Of a stretch of DNA of 64,000 nucleotides, positions 32,482 to 44,457 are shown piece after piece. The position numbers were made by a program, and so were the translations under genes. Below the pieces are notes generated by a model. The model was not told where the DNA came from and made no database searches. It saw nothing but the letters and a program-made list of their open reading frames with translations. Every line of letters starts with the position of its first letter. Positions within the stretch are counted from its first letter, which is position 1. The stretch comes from Pleodorina starrii (taxonomy: Eukaryota; Chlorophyta; Chlorophyceae; Chlamydomonadales; Volvocaceae). The stretch lies in assembly GCA_030267565.1 (NCBI GenBank), contig BRXU01000024.1, forward strand, positions 730,001 to 794,000, in the 5' to 3' direction.

Positions 32482-35400
32482 CTAGGAATGCTTCAGAAAG
32501 CGCCCACAGTAGTCTTTGCATACCGGAAACACGCCCAAATCGTACTCATCCACCACAAGCACACCTCCTTTGAAATCTCGAGCCCTGCACATCCGCACGG
32601 GCCCTTTGTCGAACGTTATGTTGTTGTCTGCAGCATAAGTGAGGTAGATTATCTCCGCAGTCCACCTCTCCGCATGGTTCTCCTTGTACGGCACCCTTGG
32701 CAGTATACTCGGGACGGCATGCAGCTCGTCGAAGAGGACGTTCATGTCCTCAATCCTGCCGTACACGTATCTGTCGTTAACACCCCTGTACTCCTCACTG
32801 TTGGGCACCACCACTTGCCGGGGCTGCACCTTGCTAAGCGGTATGGGTACGGGGTCCATGATCAGGGTGTCGGACCGTATCCTCATGGCGTGGGTGTAGT
32901 TAACACCAGTCTTGCGAATGGCATCCTTGCAGCCAAGCAGGTCCTAGGTGGGGGTGTGTGAGTAAAAGAGAGGCCACATTAGGGAAGAAGAAACAGTGGA
33001 GGCAGAAGAAACAGCCAAGGCAAATGAGAACTTGATTAGGACTCTAATACGAGGAAAAAGGTCAGGTTTGTACAAATGCTCCAGATGTACGGACCCGGCT
33101 ACCATGGATGTGCGGTATGGGTCGATTTGGCGGGAGCGGGCCACAAATTGGGTTTCTCCAGCCAGTCAAGGAATTTACCACCATTTTGTCAACTACTAAG
33201 GCTAGTGTCAAACAGCTGCTCTATTTCACACTTGTTGTTCGCATTTCTTTGGTAAAAAGAATACTTACTATACATGATCATCACGCAAAATAAAAATGGT
33301 CATTTAGTAGCATTGCAATACAGCGAAAAATACTAAAAGCATGGTGTCCGCGCGTTAATTTCACAGCATTAGTGCGCCCCAAAGCTGCCCCCAAACCCGT
33401 TCGTGCATGCGGCTCCCGCAATGCCGATCCGCCTGTACGATGCTCTGTTCGCCCGTAAGCAAACCAGGTGTGGCGCCTTGGGGTTTCAGGCTCAGAGGCA
33501 CATGTTTAGACTAAAAGATTGTGACGCAACACCGTGTCAAGGTGAAGTCTGCGCGTTCATGCAAGTAAGTCCTTACAGGCCTGCGCGTTGACACAAATAA
33601 AATGATCCCAACAATTCTCTCTGCGAGATGAACGGAGACAGTTCACTACTGGGTGGGTCTCTGGGTAGGAGCCCATGTTTGGTGCATCCTTCCTACCCCT
33701 CCGTGTCTGGGGGCTCCCTCTCACTCGGATCACATCTGGGTACCCGCACGCATTCTTCCCAGGTATGCCAGGACGCACGCATTCTTCCCAAGTATGCCAG
33801 GACGCACCATTGTTGGGACATTCAACCGTGCTGAGTTCTACCAGTGCAGGGGACAGGAACACGGCTGTAGAGCCGTGCGATCACCTGCTGTTCGTCCCAC
33901 ACCAGGGGCCCCATCGGTCACCCAGCCCTCTACGAAGGCCAGGATCGAATCTGCAACCTTGCGGTCACAAATTCAGTGCCCTAACTCTCAGGCACTTCCT
34001 AGGGAATGACAGCAACGGCCTACAGTACACCGTCCCACTTCGGATCCCTGTGTCAACATACCCCCCATGCAGGCTGCCTGCCGTTTAGGGTGTTGAAGCC
34101 CGCTTGGGTGTCCAAGGATGCGGGCTTCGTTGCGGCGCTAGGATTAGCAAAATAAACTGCGCTTTCGTGACACGGAATTTAACACGGGGCCCATAAAGGG
34201 GCCGAACGGGTGGGCGGATGAAAGCGCCTTCTGGAGGGCAGCCGTAAGTAGTAACCAAACAGAGCATCGTGAACGAAACCCACCCATTGCCGTCCACTCA
34301 CCGCCAGTTGGCCGACCAACTTGATCGGGCTCTGCCAGAGATCCGGCTGTAAGTACGTCCGGCTCCAGTCCAGCTTCGCTATCCAGCTGTAATTGCTGTA
34401 CACTGGGTGAACGACCGCACGTAGGTTGGGCAGCAGGTAAAGAAAGTCCGTCACATTCTCGTCCCCTTCCTTGGCTGCAGGTGTCGACACAACTGTATCG
34501 AATGGCATATCAAGCGTCTCCAGAACGTTCTTCTTGATGAGGTTCAGTGTGAATGGCCCGGCGCGGAACATTCCCGTCAGGCACACAACCACACGGTTGC
34601 CTGACGAAGCGGGTGCCGGAACTGGCAGCACAGCCGTGGCCCCAGGGCCAGTGGGTACACCGCTGCCGAATTTGGACACCGAGTCCAACAGCGACAGGTC
34701 CCGTAGGTACGCGTACGCAAGCTTCACGTCCAGCTCCTGCCACCAGATAGTTGTGCAGCAGGGTACGTGGCGTCAGATATGCTGCTTGCATGTGCTGATA
34801 GGGACAGGATGGGCGGGTGCGCCAAAATGTGCGGCTAGAATGTGCAGAGGCCAAAAAGAAGTCATGCACTGTAATAGACTTCCTACAGCATGGGGGCATG
34901 CGGACGCATCACATGTAGCGCCCAAAGCTGTCGGGGGGTTTATCTGTTCGGGGCCGGGATTCAAACATTGGATTCAAGCATTGGCGAGACCAGCAGGCAA
35001 CGGGGCCACACCACGGCGCACCTGTATGATGCCGTACTCGTACAGCTGCTTGAAGGTCATGTAAACGCGTGGGCCGAGGGCAGTTACGTCCCCAAAGTCA
35101 AGCTCGTTAAGAACCTTCAGGTGGGGCGGAGGGGGGCAAAGGCGAGCCACCGTAAGCCTCACGTGTGTCTTGATGGAAGGGGGTAGTCGAAGTGCAAACA
35201 GGACGATGTGTTTCGAACTAGGCAGACTACCTAGCTCTCGCAAGTTCCGAACTACCTATTACTCTTGATAAAGTGAACGGCAGCTTGGGTGCAGGCCGGA
35301 GCCTGGCAAAAGGCATCCAGTCTCCATGACATCAATTCCAAGCGGCCGGGCAAGATAAGCCCCAGGTTCCTTCCTAACCTCGTCTGTGCGCTCCATGGCA

Positions 35401-37187
35401 TATTACATGTCCTCAGAAGCAATTCAGTCCAAGCGAGCTGCAGCCTTGCCCGCAGGACATACATTCCGTGCATTGCAATAGCTTTCGTAATTGTACCGGT
35501 ATGTGCACACATACACATAATTATCCTAATGCATGCAGATTTCCCTCCGCAAGGCCCTAAAGCCAGCCTATTCCAACCCGAGACTGCTGTTGTCAGCAGG
35601 GGTTGCCTTGTAAGTGCATTGACAACAAATAGTTTGCAATTTTGAATGTCACCGCCCTGCACCCATCTATCATGGCCCCACAACAGCGGTCCCTCACCCA
35701 CTCTCCGTTCGCCAACGCCGCCTCCGTTCCATAGCAGCGGTCTCTATTATTTTGAGACCCGCCCTCACCTGGAGAATGCCCTCCGCTTTAAGATATAGGT
35801 CCAGCTCCGCCTGGAAATCCTTAAGATAGCCATGTGCGTTGCGGAACTGCTTGACCCACGGGTCGGTGAACGTCAGGCGGCAGCCGCTGTCCCACATCAC
35901 GCGCTGCAAAATGTACGACCGCCAGATGTCACTCACACGGCCGTGCACCGTCACCGGCATGAGCAGCGCTGCAGCCACGTCTTTGCTCAGCAGCGTGGCC
36001 TGCGCGTTGGCTGGCGCGTACACACCAGCTGGGTACATTAGCTGGGCGCCCACGATAGGAAAGGAAAGCGGCAGCGGCTGCGTTAGGCGATAAATCGCAT
36101 CTGTCGCATCCGTATCCAATTCTGTGTTTACCAGCGACTGGAGCATGCATGTGCGGTGTTCAACCGATGTGTTTGGGGCCCGTGTCGCCCCGGTCTTGGC
36201 AGTGATGGTGTTGATGAGAGACAGTGGAAAGCCGCGGGGCCAGGCGTTGTGCGCGTCCCAAAAAGGGTAGGGGTTATAGGCTCCGTCGGTTGTCGCTGGC
36301 GCCATATACAGGTTGCCACGGCCGCTCATGGATGTCGGCAGGAGGAGTTCACCCGAAGGTGACATCTCAATAGCACCGTCATCCTCTGCACATCCGAGCG
36401 CATAAGGGGCGCAGGACGACACAGATGGCCACGCACGAATTAGCTGCTGAAGCGTAAGCTGCCGGTCGGGCACCAGTGCCGCCAGAGGAGCGAGCGTTGG
36501 GGGCTGCACAAGCGCACGGAGCCGTACCCGTGTCATATATGATCTCAGCTCCATGCAACACGGCGTATGCGTAGCCGAGGTTCTTGCGTCCGAAGTGGTT
36601 CCATGGAAGCAAGCGTGCCATCCGCCAGGGGAGGGCCTCCTGGTCGGCCGCCGTCAGCACAACCACCCCCGGGCCATTGAGCGCGAAGTCTGGGGGGGAT
36701 TTCTTATCGAGGACAAAAACTTTGCACCAGCCTGGCAGTCTGGCCAATGCTTGCAGGTTAGGGGTCGGTGGATTGATGGTGGCCGTTACAAGCCATCGTG
36801 CGCACGACGGTGATGATACCGATGGACCTGGTGTGCTGTCATTCAAAACCTCCACTTCGTGCAGCACAGACGCCTTGAAGTCCCTGGACGGGCGCACAGA
36901 TAAACCACGTATTGCCCGCATGGTATAGATACTGAGTTGGAATCAGATTCGAGTCACCTGATCTTGCGCGGACTGTACATCTCCCCACTGGTGGCGCCCA
37001 TACCGACAATAGGCTGCTCCCATATGCACTCTTTGCATATCGAGTGCGTTTGCTCATCCTGAATAGAAGCTTTCCCAGGATTGTTTACTGGGATACCACT
37101 GAAATGGTATGTTATTGTGGCGAAGGCAATCAACAGTACCGCAAGCGCCAACCACGCGGCATAGCGACGATAGCCAGGGCTGTGCAT
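32482..37187 (-). CDS. STELLO/DUF288-like glycosyltransferase gene, copy 1
   Basis: Minus-strand exons that can be placed: 1a 37187-36958 (acceptor CTTTGCAG just before the Met; signal-anchor AAWLALAVLLIAFATITYHF); 1b ~36921-36528; 2 36385-35769; 3 35114-35022; 4 34736-34302; 5 32943-32482 with TAG stop. Exons 2 to 5 join in phase with GT-AG borders, giving about 740 residues. DUF288 hallmarks: WLVTATINPPTPNLQALARL, GWCKVFVLDKKSPP, NHFGRKNLGYAYAVLHGA, YNPYPFWDAH...WPRGFPL, AIYRLTQPLPLSFP and VSDIWRSYILQRVMW. Exons 4-5 add a second transferase-like region (VVVCLTGMFRAGP, THAMRIRSDT, GVNDRYVYG). STELLO proteins are Golgi type II proteins linked to cellulose synthase delivery in plants. The expected DDDN metal motif reads EDDG here, so activity is doubtful. 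The 1a/1b junction would need an implausibly short intron of about 26-36 bases. Confidence 0.8.
33600..34000 (-). mobile_element. tRNA-derived SINE in the last intron of the STELLO-like gene
   Basis: On the minus strand, TGCCTGAGAGTTAGGGC (33978-33994) resembles a pol III A box. About 30 bases later, CGCAAGGTTGCAGATTCGAT (33945-33966) gives an anticodon/T-arm-like stretch with a B box. The body continues downstream and contains a 27-base tandem duplication (GCGTCCTGGCATAC...). The 3' end cannot be fixed. It sits in the intron between exons 4 and 5. Confidence 0.5.
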
Positions 37188-37239
37188 TTCTGCAAAGGAA
37201 GCAATCACAGGCAGCAGAATTACCAATTTCGTACAAGAC

Positions 37240-37639
37240 CCTAATGTATATATGATGGGGCAGGTTTCTAGTGACGTACAGGCCCGCAAAAAGACTTTTA
37301 CTTTCCTGATTTCATGACGTATGAAATGACAAAGGCGGGAACCGGGGAACACCGCGCATTCATGTTCACAAAGAATATCTACTCAAATGCAAAGAGCCAA
37401 GTTAGTCAAAAAAATCGATTCCAGGCATGGAATGGACATTGGAAATACAGTATTTGCCGTTTCATATTCCTCGTGGGGTCTGGGGTCTCCTGCCGTCGCC
37501 TAGGGGTTTCGCGCCCGAGTTCAAAAGGGCCCGATGGCATGTGCCAACGGTCGAGTGACAAACCTGCACCAAGTTGCTCTATTCACCAATATCTTTGCAT
37601 ATAGCTAAAGGCGGCTACTCAAATTGTAAGACTTCAAAC
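37240..37639. other. No recognised feature
   Basis: Upstream flank of STELLO-like copy 1. A further 5' exon is expected because exon 1a is preceded by a splice acceptor, but it could not be located. Confidence 0.4.
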
Positions 37640-38125
37640 TCAGAGTGTAAAGCGCTGACAAATTAAGGCATCAGCCACCGCCCGCCGCGCCTGCTCCGCC
37701 AGTCCCTCGCAGCGCTGCTGCAGCGGCCCCAGTCCGGGCAGCTCCCGTGCGGCGCCCGAGATGCCCGACTCCGCGGTCGCCAGCTGCTGCCGGGCGGTGG
37801 TCAGCTGCTCCTGCAGCATGGTGCTGGTCCGCTGCAACACGTCCGACCGAGAACCCACACGCTCCAGCTCCAGCTGCAAGAGCCAGGACAGTGAAACGGA
37901 GCGTGCAGGGGTGCGGGTGGAGGTGGGGCCAGAGGGGAAGGCACAGGGGCAGGGCGAGGGGAGGCAGGGGGAGGGCCACCAGGTAGGCAGTGCCAAAGAG
38001 GGGGAAAGAGGTGTAATGAGGGTGCCGCACTCCGCACAGGCTGCCAAGCCCCCGGAGGGATCAGCGGCTGGACACCGGCCAAGGCAGGCCGCTCCCGCAG
38101 GTCGCACAGGCGCGTGAGCAACCAG
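37640..38125 (-). CDS. 3' exons of an unrecognised coiled-coil protein
   Basis: The last exon (37873-37640) follows an acceptor CTCTTGCAG and reads LELERVGSRSDVLQRT, MLQEQLTTARQQLATAESG, ... LQQRCEGLAEQARRAVADAL and stop. This is amphipathic, heptad-like helix suited to a coiled coil. A possible upstream exon lies at 38125-38076 between GTAACAG and GTGTCC (LLTRLCDLRERPALA in one frame), but its phase does not join cleanly, so another exon may lie between. Vesicle-tethering or kinesin-like proteins have such helices, but no family is assigned. Sequence to 38600 is low-complexity intron-like DNA. Confidence 0.4.
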   Translation of the reverse strand: MVAHAPVRPAGAACLGRCPAADPSGGLAACAECGTLITPLSPSLALPTWWPSPCLPSPCPCAFPSGPTSTRTPARSVSLSWLLQLELERVGSRSDVLQRTSTMLQEQLTTARQQLATAESGISGAARELPGLGPLQQRCEGLAEQARRAVADALICQRFTL

Positions 38126-38879
38126 CTGTTACCGTGGCGCGGGGCGGGGACGAGGGGGAGGTGGAGGTAGGGGACGGAGCCGGCGGGGAGGCGGGGGTGG
38201 TGAGGTGGGGGTGGTACTGGGGTGGGAGCCCAAGTTCCGGGGGGTAGAGAACATGAAAGGCGGGGAGAGTCTGGTTGATGAAGAGAAGGCGGGGAAGGTC
38301 GGGGTTGTTGAGGGAGTCGTCCAGGAAGCGGCAGGGATGGCGGCAGCGGGTAAGGGCGTCGTGGGCGGGGAAGTCGGGGACGGGACCCACACCAGCCAGC
38401 ATGAAGGCATGCATGCAGGCAGGCACTCCCGCACCGCCGACGGCACACACACTGTTCCGCCCCACCCCGGCGCGACACGCACACAGGAGGCGCAGGCCCC
38501 ACACTGGCGCACCCTGTACCAATGCTCACCTGGGATGGGCGCCACACCAGCCAGCATGAAGGCAGGCAGCATGAAGGCATGAAGCCGACGCACAGGGGCG
38601 GTGCGGGCACGGGGAAGCTGCTACTGGTGTGGAAGCTGCTACTGGCCGATTAGGGATGCGAGTTCTGTCTTGTCGCGTAATATTCATCTGCCTTGTGGTT
38701 ACAACATGCAGTTAGTAGAGGGTTTTGTGGTAAGTGCGCTTCGCGCGCTTACTATTTACTTTTTTCGCGGTTTTGTTTCGCGGATACATATCGCTGGGTC
38801 GGGAGCAGTACGCCTCTCGCCATTGCGGACCATCGCTGCCACTGCACTCTATACAGTACTGCGAGCTGCCTCTAAACAG

Positions 38880-39945
38880 GGCACGCCCTCCTCGACGCCG
38901 CGGGTCCTTGCGGCCGCATAGCAGGCACTTCTCGGCCTTGAACAGCTCCTGCTTCTTGCCCGCGCTCAACCCCGCCATCCACATGCCGAACTTGGACTCC
39001 TGCCCCGCCGGCGGCGCGAGGCAGGAGGCACTTTGTCCTTGAACTTGGCCGGATCGGCGCCCTCGAACTTGGCCTTCTTCGCCAGCGCCGCGGCGACGGA
39101 ACCCGAGGCCTCCCCGTCATGCGAGCGCACCTTGGCGGCCTTGTCCGTGGGCCAGACGAACTCCGCGCAGCGCGAGAAGAGGACGTCGCGGAACGCGTCC
39201 CACTTCGTCCACGCGACCGAGGTATCCTCCTCGTGCTCCATGCGGATCGCGGCCGTGAGGGTGGGCGGCAGCAGCTCGAGCGCGTAGTACCGTAAACGAA
39301 CGCTTGATTCGACAGCTGGTCGACGACCAAGTGTTTTAGGTCCTCGACGTGCTAGGTCAACAGGTCGGCGGTAGGGAAGTCGCCGGCCTTGGTCTTACGC
39401 ACCTTCTGCCACAGAATGGTCGCTGGGACAACCGGCACCTCGCCGCACTTGTGAAGCCAAGCCAGACTGAGGACGCGCCCAGCGTTACGCACCACGTCGG
39501 CGTGCAGGCGCAAGCGAGTGAACAGCGGCTCCACCACCGCCACAAAGGCGGCGGCGAACTCCAGCGAGTTCACCGTGATGCAGTAGCGAACGCACACGTC
39601 GTTGATGGAAATGTACTACAGGCTAAGCGTCTGGTCCATGGTCAGGTTGTTTTTCGCCATCCATTGCGGCGTGGACACTAGGAGGTTGTTGAACCGGATA
39701 ACTTTCGTTTTATCCGCAACGGACACGGACAGCTGTGCAGTGCGGTTCGTCACGTCGTCGACTGCACTGTTCGACATAATGCGCAGGCGAACCGACTGGT
39801 CGGCCGGGCCGCCCGCGTCAGCCGCTGCACTCAAGTTTGTTATGGCGCGGAAGCTCAGAGCGAACGCAGGTCTCGATACCAATGTAATGAGCGACCAAAC
39901 GATTAACGACCAGCCGACGACGGCTTGCGCGTTACACCCCAAGCT
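38880..39945 (-). pseudogene. Gag-like or unknown ORF with in-frame TAGs and a frameshift
   Basis: One minus-strand frame runs ITNLSAAADAGGPADQSVRL ... VSTPQWMAKNNLTMDQTLSL, TAG, YISINDVCVRYCITVNSLEF ... AGDFPTADLLT, TAG, HVEDLKHLVVDQLSNQAFVY. After a shift near 39285 it continues YALELLPPTLTAAIRMEHEE ... AKKAKFEGADPAKFKDK, and after another shift MWMAGLSAGKKQELFKAEKC with KCLLCGRKD. The final KCLLCG resembles a retroviral-type zinc knuckle after a basic, helical region, which suggests an LTR-retrotransposon Gag. Both internal stops are TAG and could be mutated CAG codons. Confidence 0.4.
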
Positions 39946-39959
39946 TCTCCTTGACTTAC

Positions 39960-40190
39960 CTCACATTGAAATGGCGACGCCGGACTGCGCTTGCTGGTGT
40001 CGCCCGCGTCGCCCGGTGTGGGGAACTCCGCTGGTTCACCATACTTGGCAGACGACTGATGCGTACATGGGCGCTGTGGGGTCGCTGTTATAAAACGACG
40101 TCCAACCTCCATCACACTGAGCGCCGCCAGGGCGACCACATCCCGGACAAATTGCAGCCGGCGGGAGCACCAGATGTTGATGCGGTAGTG
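39960..40190 (-). pseudogene. Relic of LINE-A/B ORF C-terminus
   Basis: VRDVVALAALSVMEVGRRFI on the minus strand matches WDVIALAALSAMEVGR of LINE-A and WDVVALAALAALERGR of LINE-B. Only this block and its edges survive. Confidence 0.6.
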
Positions 40191-40229
40191 TAAGGAAAGG
40201 AAACGACGCTGATTAACCACGGGACAGTC

Positions 40230-41300
40230 TTCATCATATCTTCAGCATTTGCCCGTCAATATTGGTCGCATTGGCCCCCGTTGTCCACATTCATTAATGC
40301 TTGCAGCCCGCCGTCACTAAGCTTGTGCCCTGGCGGTTGTTTCCCTGACCCACGCAATTGTTTGCCTGCCTGTTCAATACCATGTGCCAATATCCCGACA
40401 TAACTCTCATCACACACACCCCGCTGCCTTCTTGGCCGCAGGGCAGCGACAACATCGTTCCCTCTCACCATCGTCATCCAGACTTGTGCACGATACGGCC
40501 CGTCTCGACAAGTCAGTCGCCCGGGTGACCAGCACGCAACGCATGCAACGGCGGCTGCGGCACATGGCGTCTCAAATCGGCGGCAGCGTGCCCCCGGGAG
40601 GCCCTAACAGCAGTGTCAGCACCCTCATAGTCTCTCGGGTGTTTGCTATTTATGCAATATCGTGGGGTACACCGCTGTTCTTTTGCTCCTTTCGTACGTA
40701 CGTGGGTAGTTGCGGGATACGTGTGCTCGTCTTTAGGCCGGTCCCAGAGCGGGGGAGGTTTTGCCTTGACTCCGATTCCCTTTTGCCTCCCCCTTCGCTA
40801 GCCTGGGTACCGTTTCGTTTCAGGGAATCGGAATTGGCACACGTAGTCGAAGACATTTGTCTCCCAGAGTGGGTTCCCTTTCCAATGAGGCGAATTCGCC
40901 CGTGAATTGGTTAGTGGCCTGGTCTAGATGTTCGAGATGTTCTATTGAACATTAGACCCACAGAGTCGTGCGATCGCACTATGTAGCTGTTACCAGCTCC
41001 TCTGTAATTAATTAATTCGGGTACCGCAACTTCCCTGGGCAGCGTTGTAGACATCATCAGTCACTCTTACGTTACTGTTACACGGCGCACCAATCGAACA
41101 GCGCACCGCGAAAGTGCCACAGTTAGGTGTTAAATGATAAATTTACCGCCGAGCCATGAAATTCGGCTGACCCCGTGCTAGTAAAAGCGACATTGCCCGT
41201 CGAGGCTCACGGGAGCAGTCTCCGCTCTCAGGTGATGCACCCGGTTGTGGCCCGGGGCCCTGCCGCGCCCGCCAGCGGCATCTATGTGCTAGCGCTGCCT
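40230..41300. other. No recognised feature
   Basis: No ORF with balanced composition and no repeat matching elsewhere in the window. It contains isolated inverted words around 40735-40830 (CGGGGGAGG ... CCTCCCCCTTCG) that could form a hairpin. Confidence 0.4.
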
Positions 41301-41304
41301 CTTG

Positions 41305-43520
41305 CTAGCGCTGCACCGCGAGGGACCTGCGGCCTACCGCGGGCGACGCCGTCGCGCCGCCTGCCACCTTCGCCGTCACGGCATCCGCAAACGCCTTCGG
41401 CACCCGTGCCTCCGAGCAGCAGGTCCTGTTCACTTGCTTGAACCCGGTCAGTGAGGAATCGAACGTCCAGGCGCTGAGGTTCTTGTACGTGTGAAGCGTG
41501 TACGCAAACGCCTCCGCAATACCCACGTGATCCATCAGCATTTGCGTGATCCCCTGCATAGTGTGTGCCAGCCTGCGAGCCCTCGAGTCCGCACCGCCCG
41601 TCTGACAGTCCGCGATGAGCTGGCGCGCCTTCTCCGGCAGGTCACTCAAGTCTTTTGAGAACTGGTCGATGGCCACGTTGGGAGCCATGAGGTGTTCGAA
41701 GAATCCCGTGTGGTTGCTGGCGAGCTTGAGGATGGGCGTGTTGAAGTGCACCAGCTGGCCAAAGCGGTCGCTCCAGCCGTTCCCGTCCACATCCAGGATG
41801 GCGCAGTGCTGGTTGAATTTTTCCAAGCGAATCCAAGCGCCGGCGTCTTTAATCTGCTCCTTGACGAAGGCATCGCAGTTCAGCAGCTTCGCTATCCGCA
41901 CGTCCAGGGTGTCCGTGTGGTTGCGCGCAAACTGGTGCAGCAGGATGCGGAAGACCTGCAGCACGCAGCAGCAACAGCAGCGGTAATGGGGTCTTTCGCC
42001 CAGGGTATTTCTCGAAACACGTTAAGACTCTTGGTGCACATGTGGGTGCCCGCAAGAGCAAGGCCGCCCCCCACGGAAACCTATGCACCAGGGACCGGTG
42101 TTGTTGTTCACTGACACAGCAACGGCAGTTGTCCATCCTTGCAATCCATAGCGCCTTGTTCCATGGGTCAACCACAAGCAAACTCGGGTTCGACGGATGG
42201 CAGCACAAGAGTGCGCAAGCAATATGGAGAAATGGTGCCGCCTGCTGCAAATGGAGACACCACGGGGCAGACACAAACACACACCTCCCAACACCCCTCG
42301 CCCTCTCCTTGTTCGGGACGCAGCGTTCGGGATCCATCCGAGCGCGCCCTCGTCCCCTCGTCCTCCGGTGCTTACAGCCCTCCCCCACAGCCGCCACACC
42401 CCCAGCGCCGCCGCCCCCCCCACACACACGCACAGCTGCGGCCGCGGCAGCCCGACATCCTCCAATTCCTTGCCGTCCTCGCCGTCATTACAACGCACCG
42501 CACCCCACCGCCGGCCTAGGCTCCCGTTCCCGCTCCCACTTGCTGCCTCACCCCAACGCACCCCATCCCACTCCCACGACGCGCTGGAGGTACCAGCGGG
42601 TACCAGCGGCCCGCGGTGATTTGGTGGTGCTGCTCTAGGGCGAGGGAAAGCCCCGCTAGTCCCACACCCACACGCTCTCATCCCAGCCCGCGCTCGCGAC
42701 CATTCCCCCCGCCATCGTCGAGAAGTCAATCCCCACCGCAAACTCAGTCTATGGACTTGCTCTATTTACGCGGCCCTCTGTCCTTGCGTAGTTTCGCAGG
42801 AACCGCAGAGGCCGAGGTCTCACCTTCAGGTAATTGTTCTTGTTGCAAGCACCGTGAACCGTGTCCATGCTGCTGCCTCTCCAGAACACTACAGACTTGC
42901 GCTTATCCGCCGGGTACCTGCCGGGGGAAAATTGGCGTCTGATGTCTGATGCCCGATGACGTCATCGCAGACTCCCGTCTCACCTCTTATCCAAGCACGC
43001 CCTGTACGTCATGAGCTGCGTCGGTCCCAAGGAGCGCCGCCATACGGTGTACAACGGCATTGTGAAACCCGCATCCAGGAACTGACCTGATGACAGGCAG
43101 CCCCTTGGTGCACCCGTCCCCGTAGTGCAGTAGAAAATCCATATCAGGGATTGGAAATAGGTACAACACCACCTGCGTTTAGGAAGCCGCGGGCGCGCTT
43201 TAAGACAGCCGTACGAAGGGTTGGCGCACTACTACGTGCAGCACACCTGCAGCATTTCCTCGGTCACATTCCGCTGCCAGTCTCCCCAAGCCTTCTCAAG
43301 GATGTACAGCTTGCCGACGACGACTTTGTAATGGACGTTCACGCAGTGCATGCAGCCGGGCCACTCCTTCGCAGCTGCATTGTCGAAGGCTTCTTTGCTG
43401 ATGTTTCCTGGCCATCGCCAGTAGGCACGGGGTACAATGCCCCCGAGGGGTGAAACCGTAGAACGGGGCTTGTACCGGCCGGACATAGGCTCCGTCATAT
43501 TGCGGGTGAACTCCCAACAC
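41305..43520 (-). CDS. GT90/CAP10-like glycosyltransferase exons
   Basis: Three minus-strand exons are clear. Exon X (about 43505-43247): AYWRWPGNISKEAFDNAAAK ... LYILEKAWGDWQRNVTEEML, donor CAG|GTGTGC. Exon Y (43172-43087, acceptor AAACGCAG, donor CAG|GTCAG): VVLYLFPIPDMDFLLHYGDG, the PDxDF block of CAP10 enzymes. Exon Z (about 41952-41305, acceptor GTGCTGCAG): QHCAILDVDGNGWSDRFGQL, LKLASNHTGFFEHLMAPNVA and SKDLSDLPEKARQLI, the core of the CAP10 domain. X and Y join in phase 0. At least one exon between Y and Z has not been found. GT90 enzymes transfer xylose or glucose in the secretory pathway. The 5' side of exon X ends in a palindrome centre, so the N-terminus is missing and the gene is probably disrupted. 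Confidence 0.7.
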
Positions 43521-43816
43521 GAGCCCTTCCGTGTTGGGAGTTCACCCGCAATATGACGGAGCCTATGTCCGGCCGGTACAAGCCCCGTTCTACGGTTTTA
43601 CCCCTCGGGGGCACTGTACCCCGTGCATACTGGCGATGGCCAGGAAATATCAGCAAAGAAGCCTTTGACAATGCAGCTGCGAAGGAGTGGCCCGGCTGCA
43701 TGCACTGCGTGAACGATGTCCATTACAAAGTCGTCAGCGGCAAGCTGTACGTCCTTGAGAAAGCTTGGGGAGACAGGCAGCAGCAGAATGTGACCGAGGA
43801 AATGCTGGAGGTGTGC
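43238..43816. repeat. Large near-perfect palindrome containing a GT90 exon
   Basis: Arms 43238-43520 and 43531-43816 are reverse complements with a 10-base centre (GAGCCCTTCC) and few differences. Both arms encode the same exon: the left arm on minus (KVVVGKLYILEKAWGDWQRN), the right arm on plus (KVVSGKLYVLEKAWGDRQQQ). The differences are scattered and several keep the frame, so the arms have diverged since duplication. Confidence 0.92.
43553..43816 (+). pseudogene. Second, inverted copy of GT90-like exon X
   Basis: Encodes PRAYWRWPGNISKEAFDNAA through NVTEEMLEV and keeps the splice donor as GAG|GTGTGC. No other GT90 exon follows on the plus strand: downstream DNA to 44340 is A/G-rich low-complexity sequence with no coding evidence. 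It is therefore an orphan exon. Confidence 0.7.
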
Positions 43817-44457
43817 TGCGGGATGAGGATGCGGGCGGGAGGAAAACACGGGAGGAAAACAATGCGGGAGGAAAACAACCCGACAAATGGTAGACCCACC
43901 TGCGCTCAATGGAGGAAGCCAATTGGAAAGAAGCAAAGGAAACGGCGTGAGTCACGGCAATGGGCAACGGCAATGTCATCGAAGGAAGGAATGAGCAGGC
44001 AGGCAAGCAAGGCAAGGCACACATAAACCCACAAACGAGCTGGGGCGGCGACGCGGTGCAAAAGAGGGCGGGAAGGGGGGGCGGGGCAGGGAAGAAAAGG
44101 ACACGGATGGGCAGAACGTACGACGGCAGGGTGGCGAAAGGCGGAGAGGAAAGGGCAAATGAAAAGAGAACGGCAAGGAGAACGGCGAAGGGAAAGAGAA
44201 CAGCAGAATGAAGACGAGTGCGGGAGGGACGGAATGCGGGGCAGGGGAGAAAGGGCGAAGTGGCACAAGGGCAAAGGCGAGGGCGAGGAGAAGGGACTAA
44301 CGACGACAGGACGGGCGGAAAGGGCAGAGGCTGCGGGGCGCGGCGATGCGGTTTAGGCCGGAGCCCGTGAACGGCAGAGTAACAGAAGAAGGCCGTCTCG
44401 TCGGGGGATGGCGGGGGTGGCCAGCTCCCAATCATACCTCGCCCTCGCCCCCCCCAC

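Noticed and set aside
43734..44435. Pro/Ser-rich ORF on minus strand downstream of the palindrome
   Set aside because: Translation of A/G-rich low-complexity DNA, with no continuity with Miro or GT90 exons.
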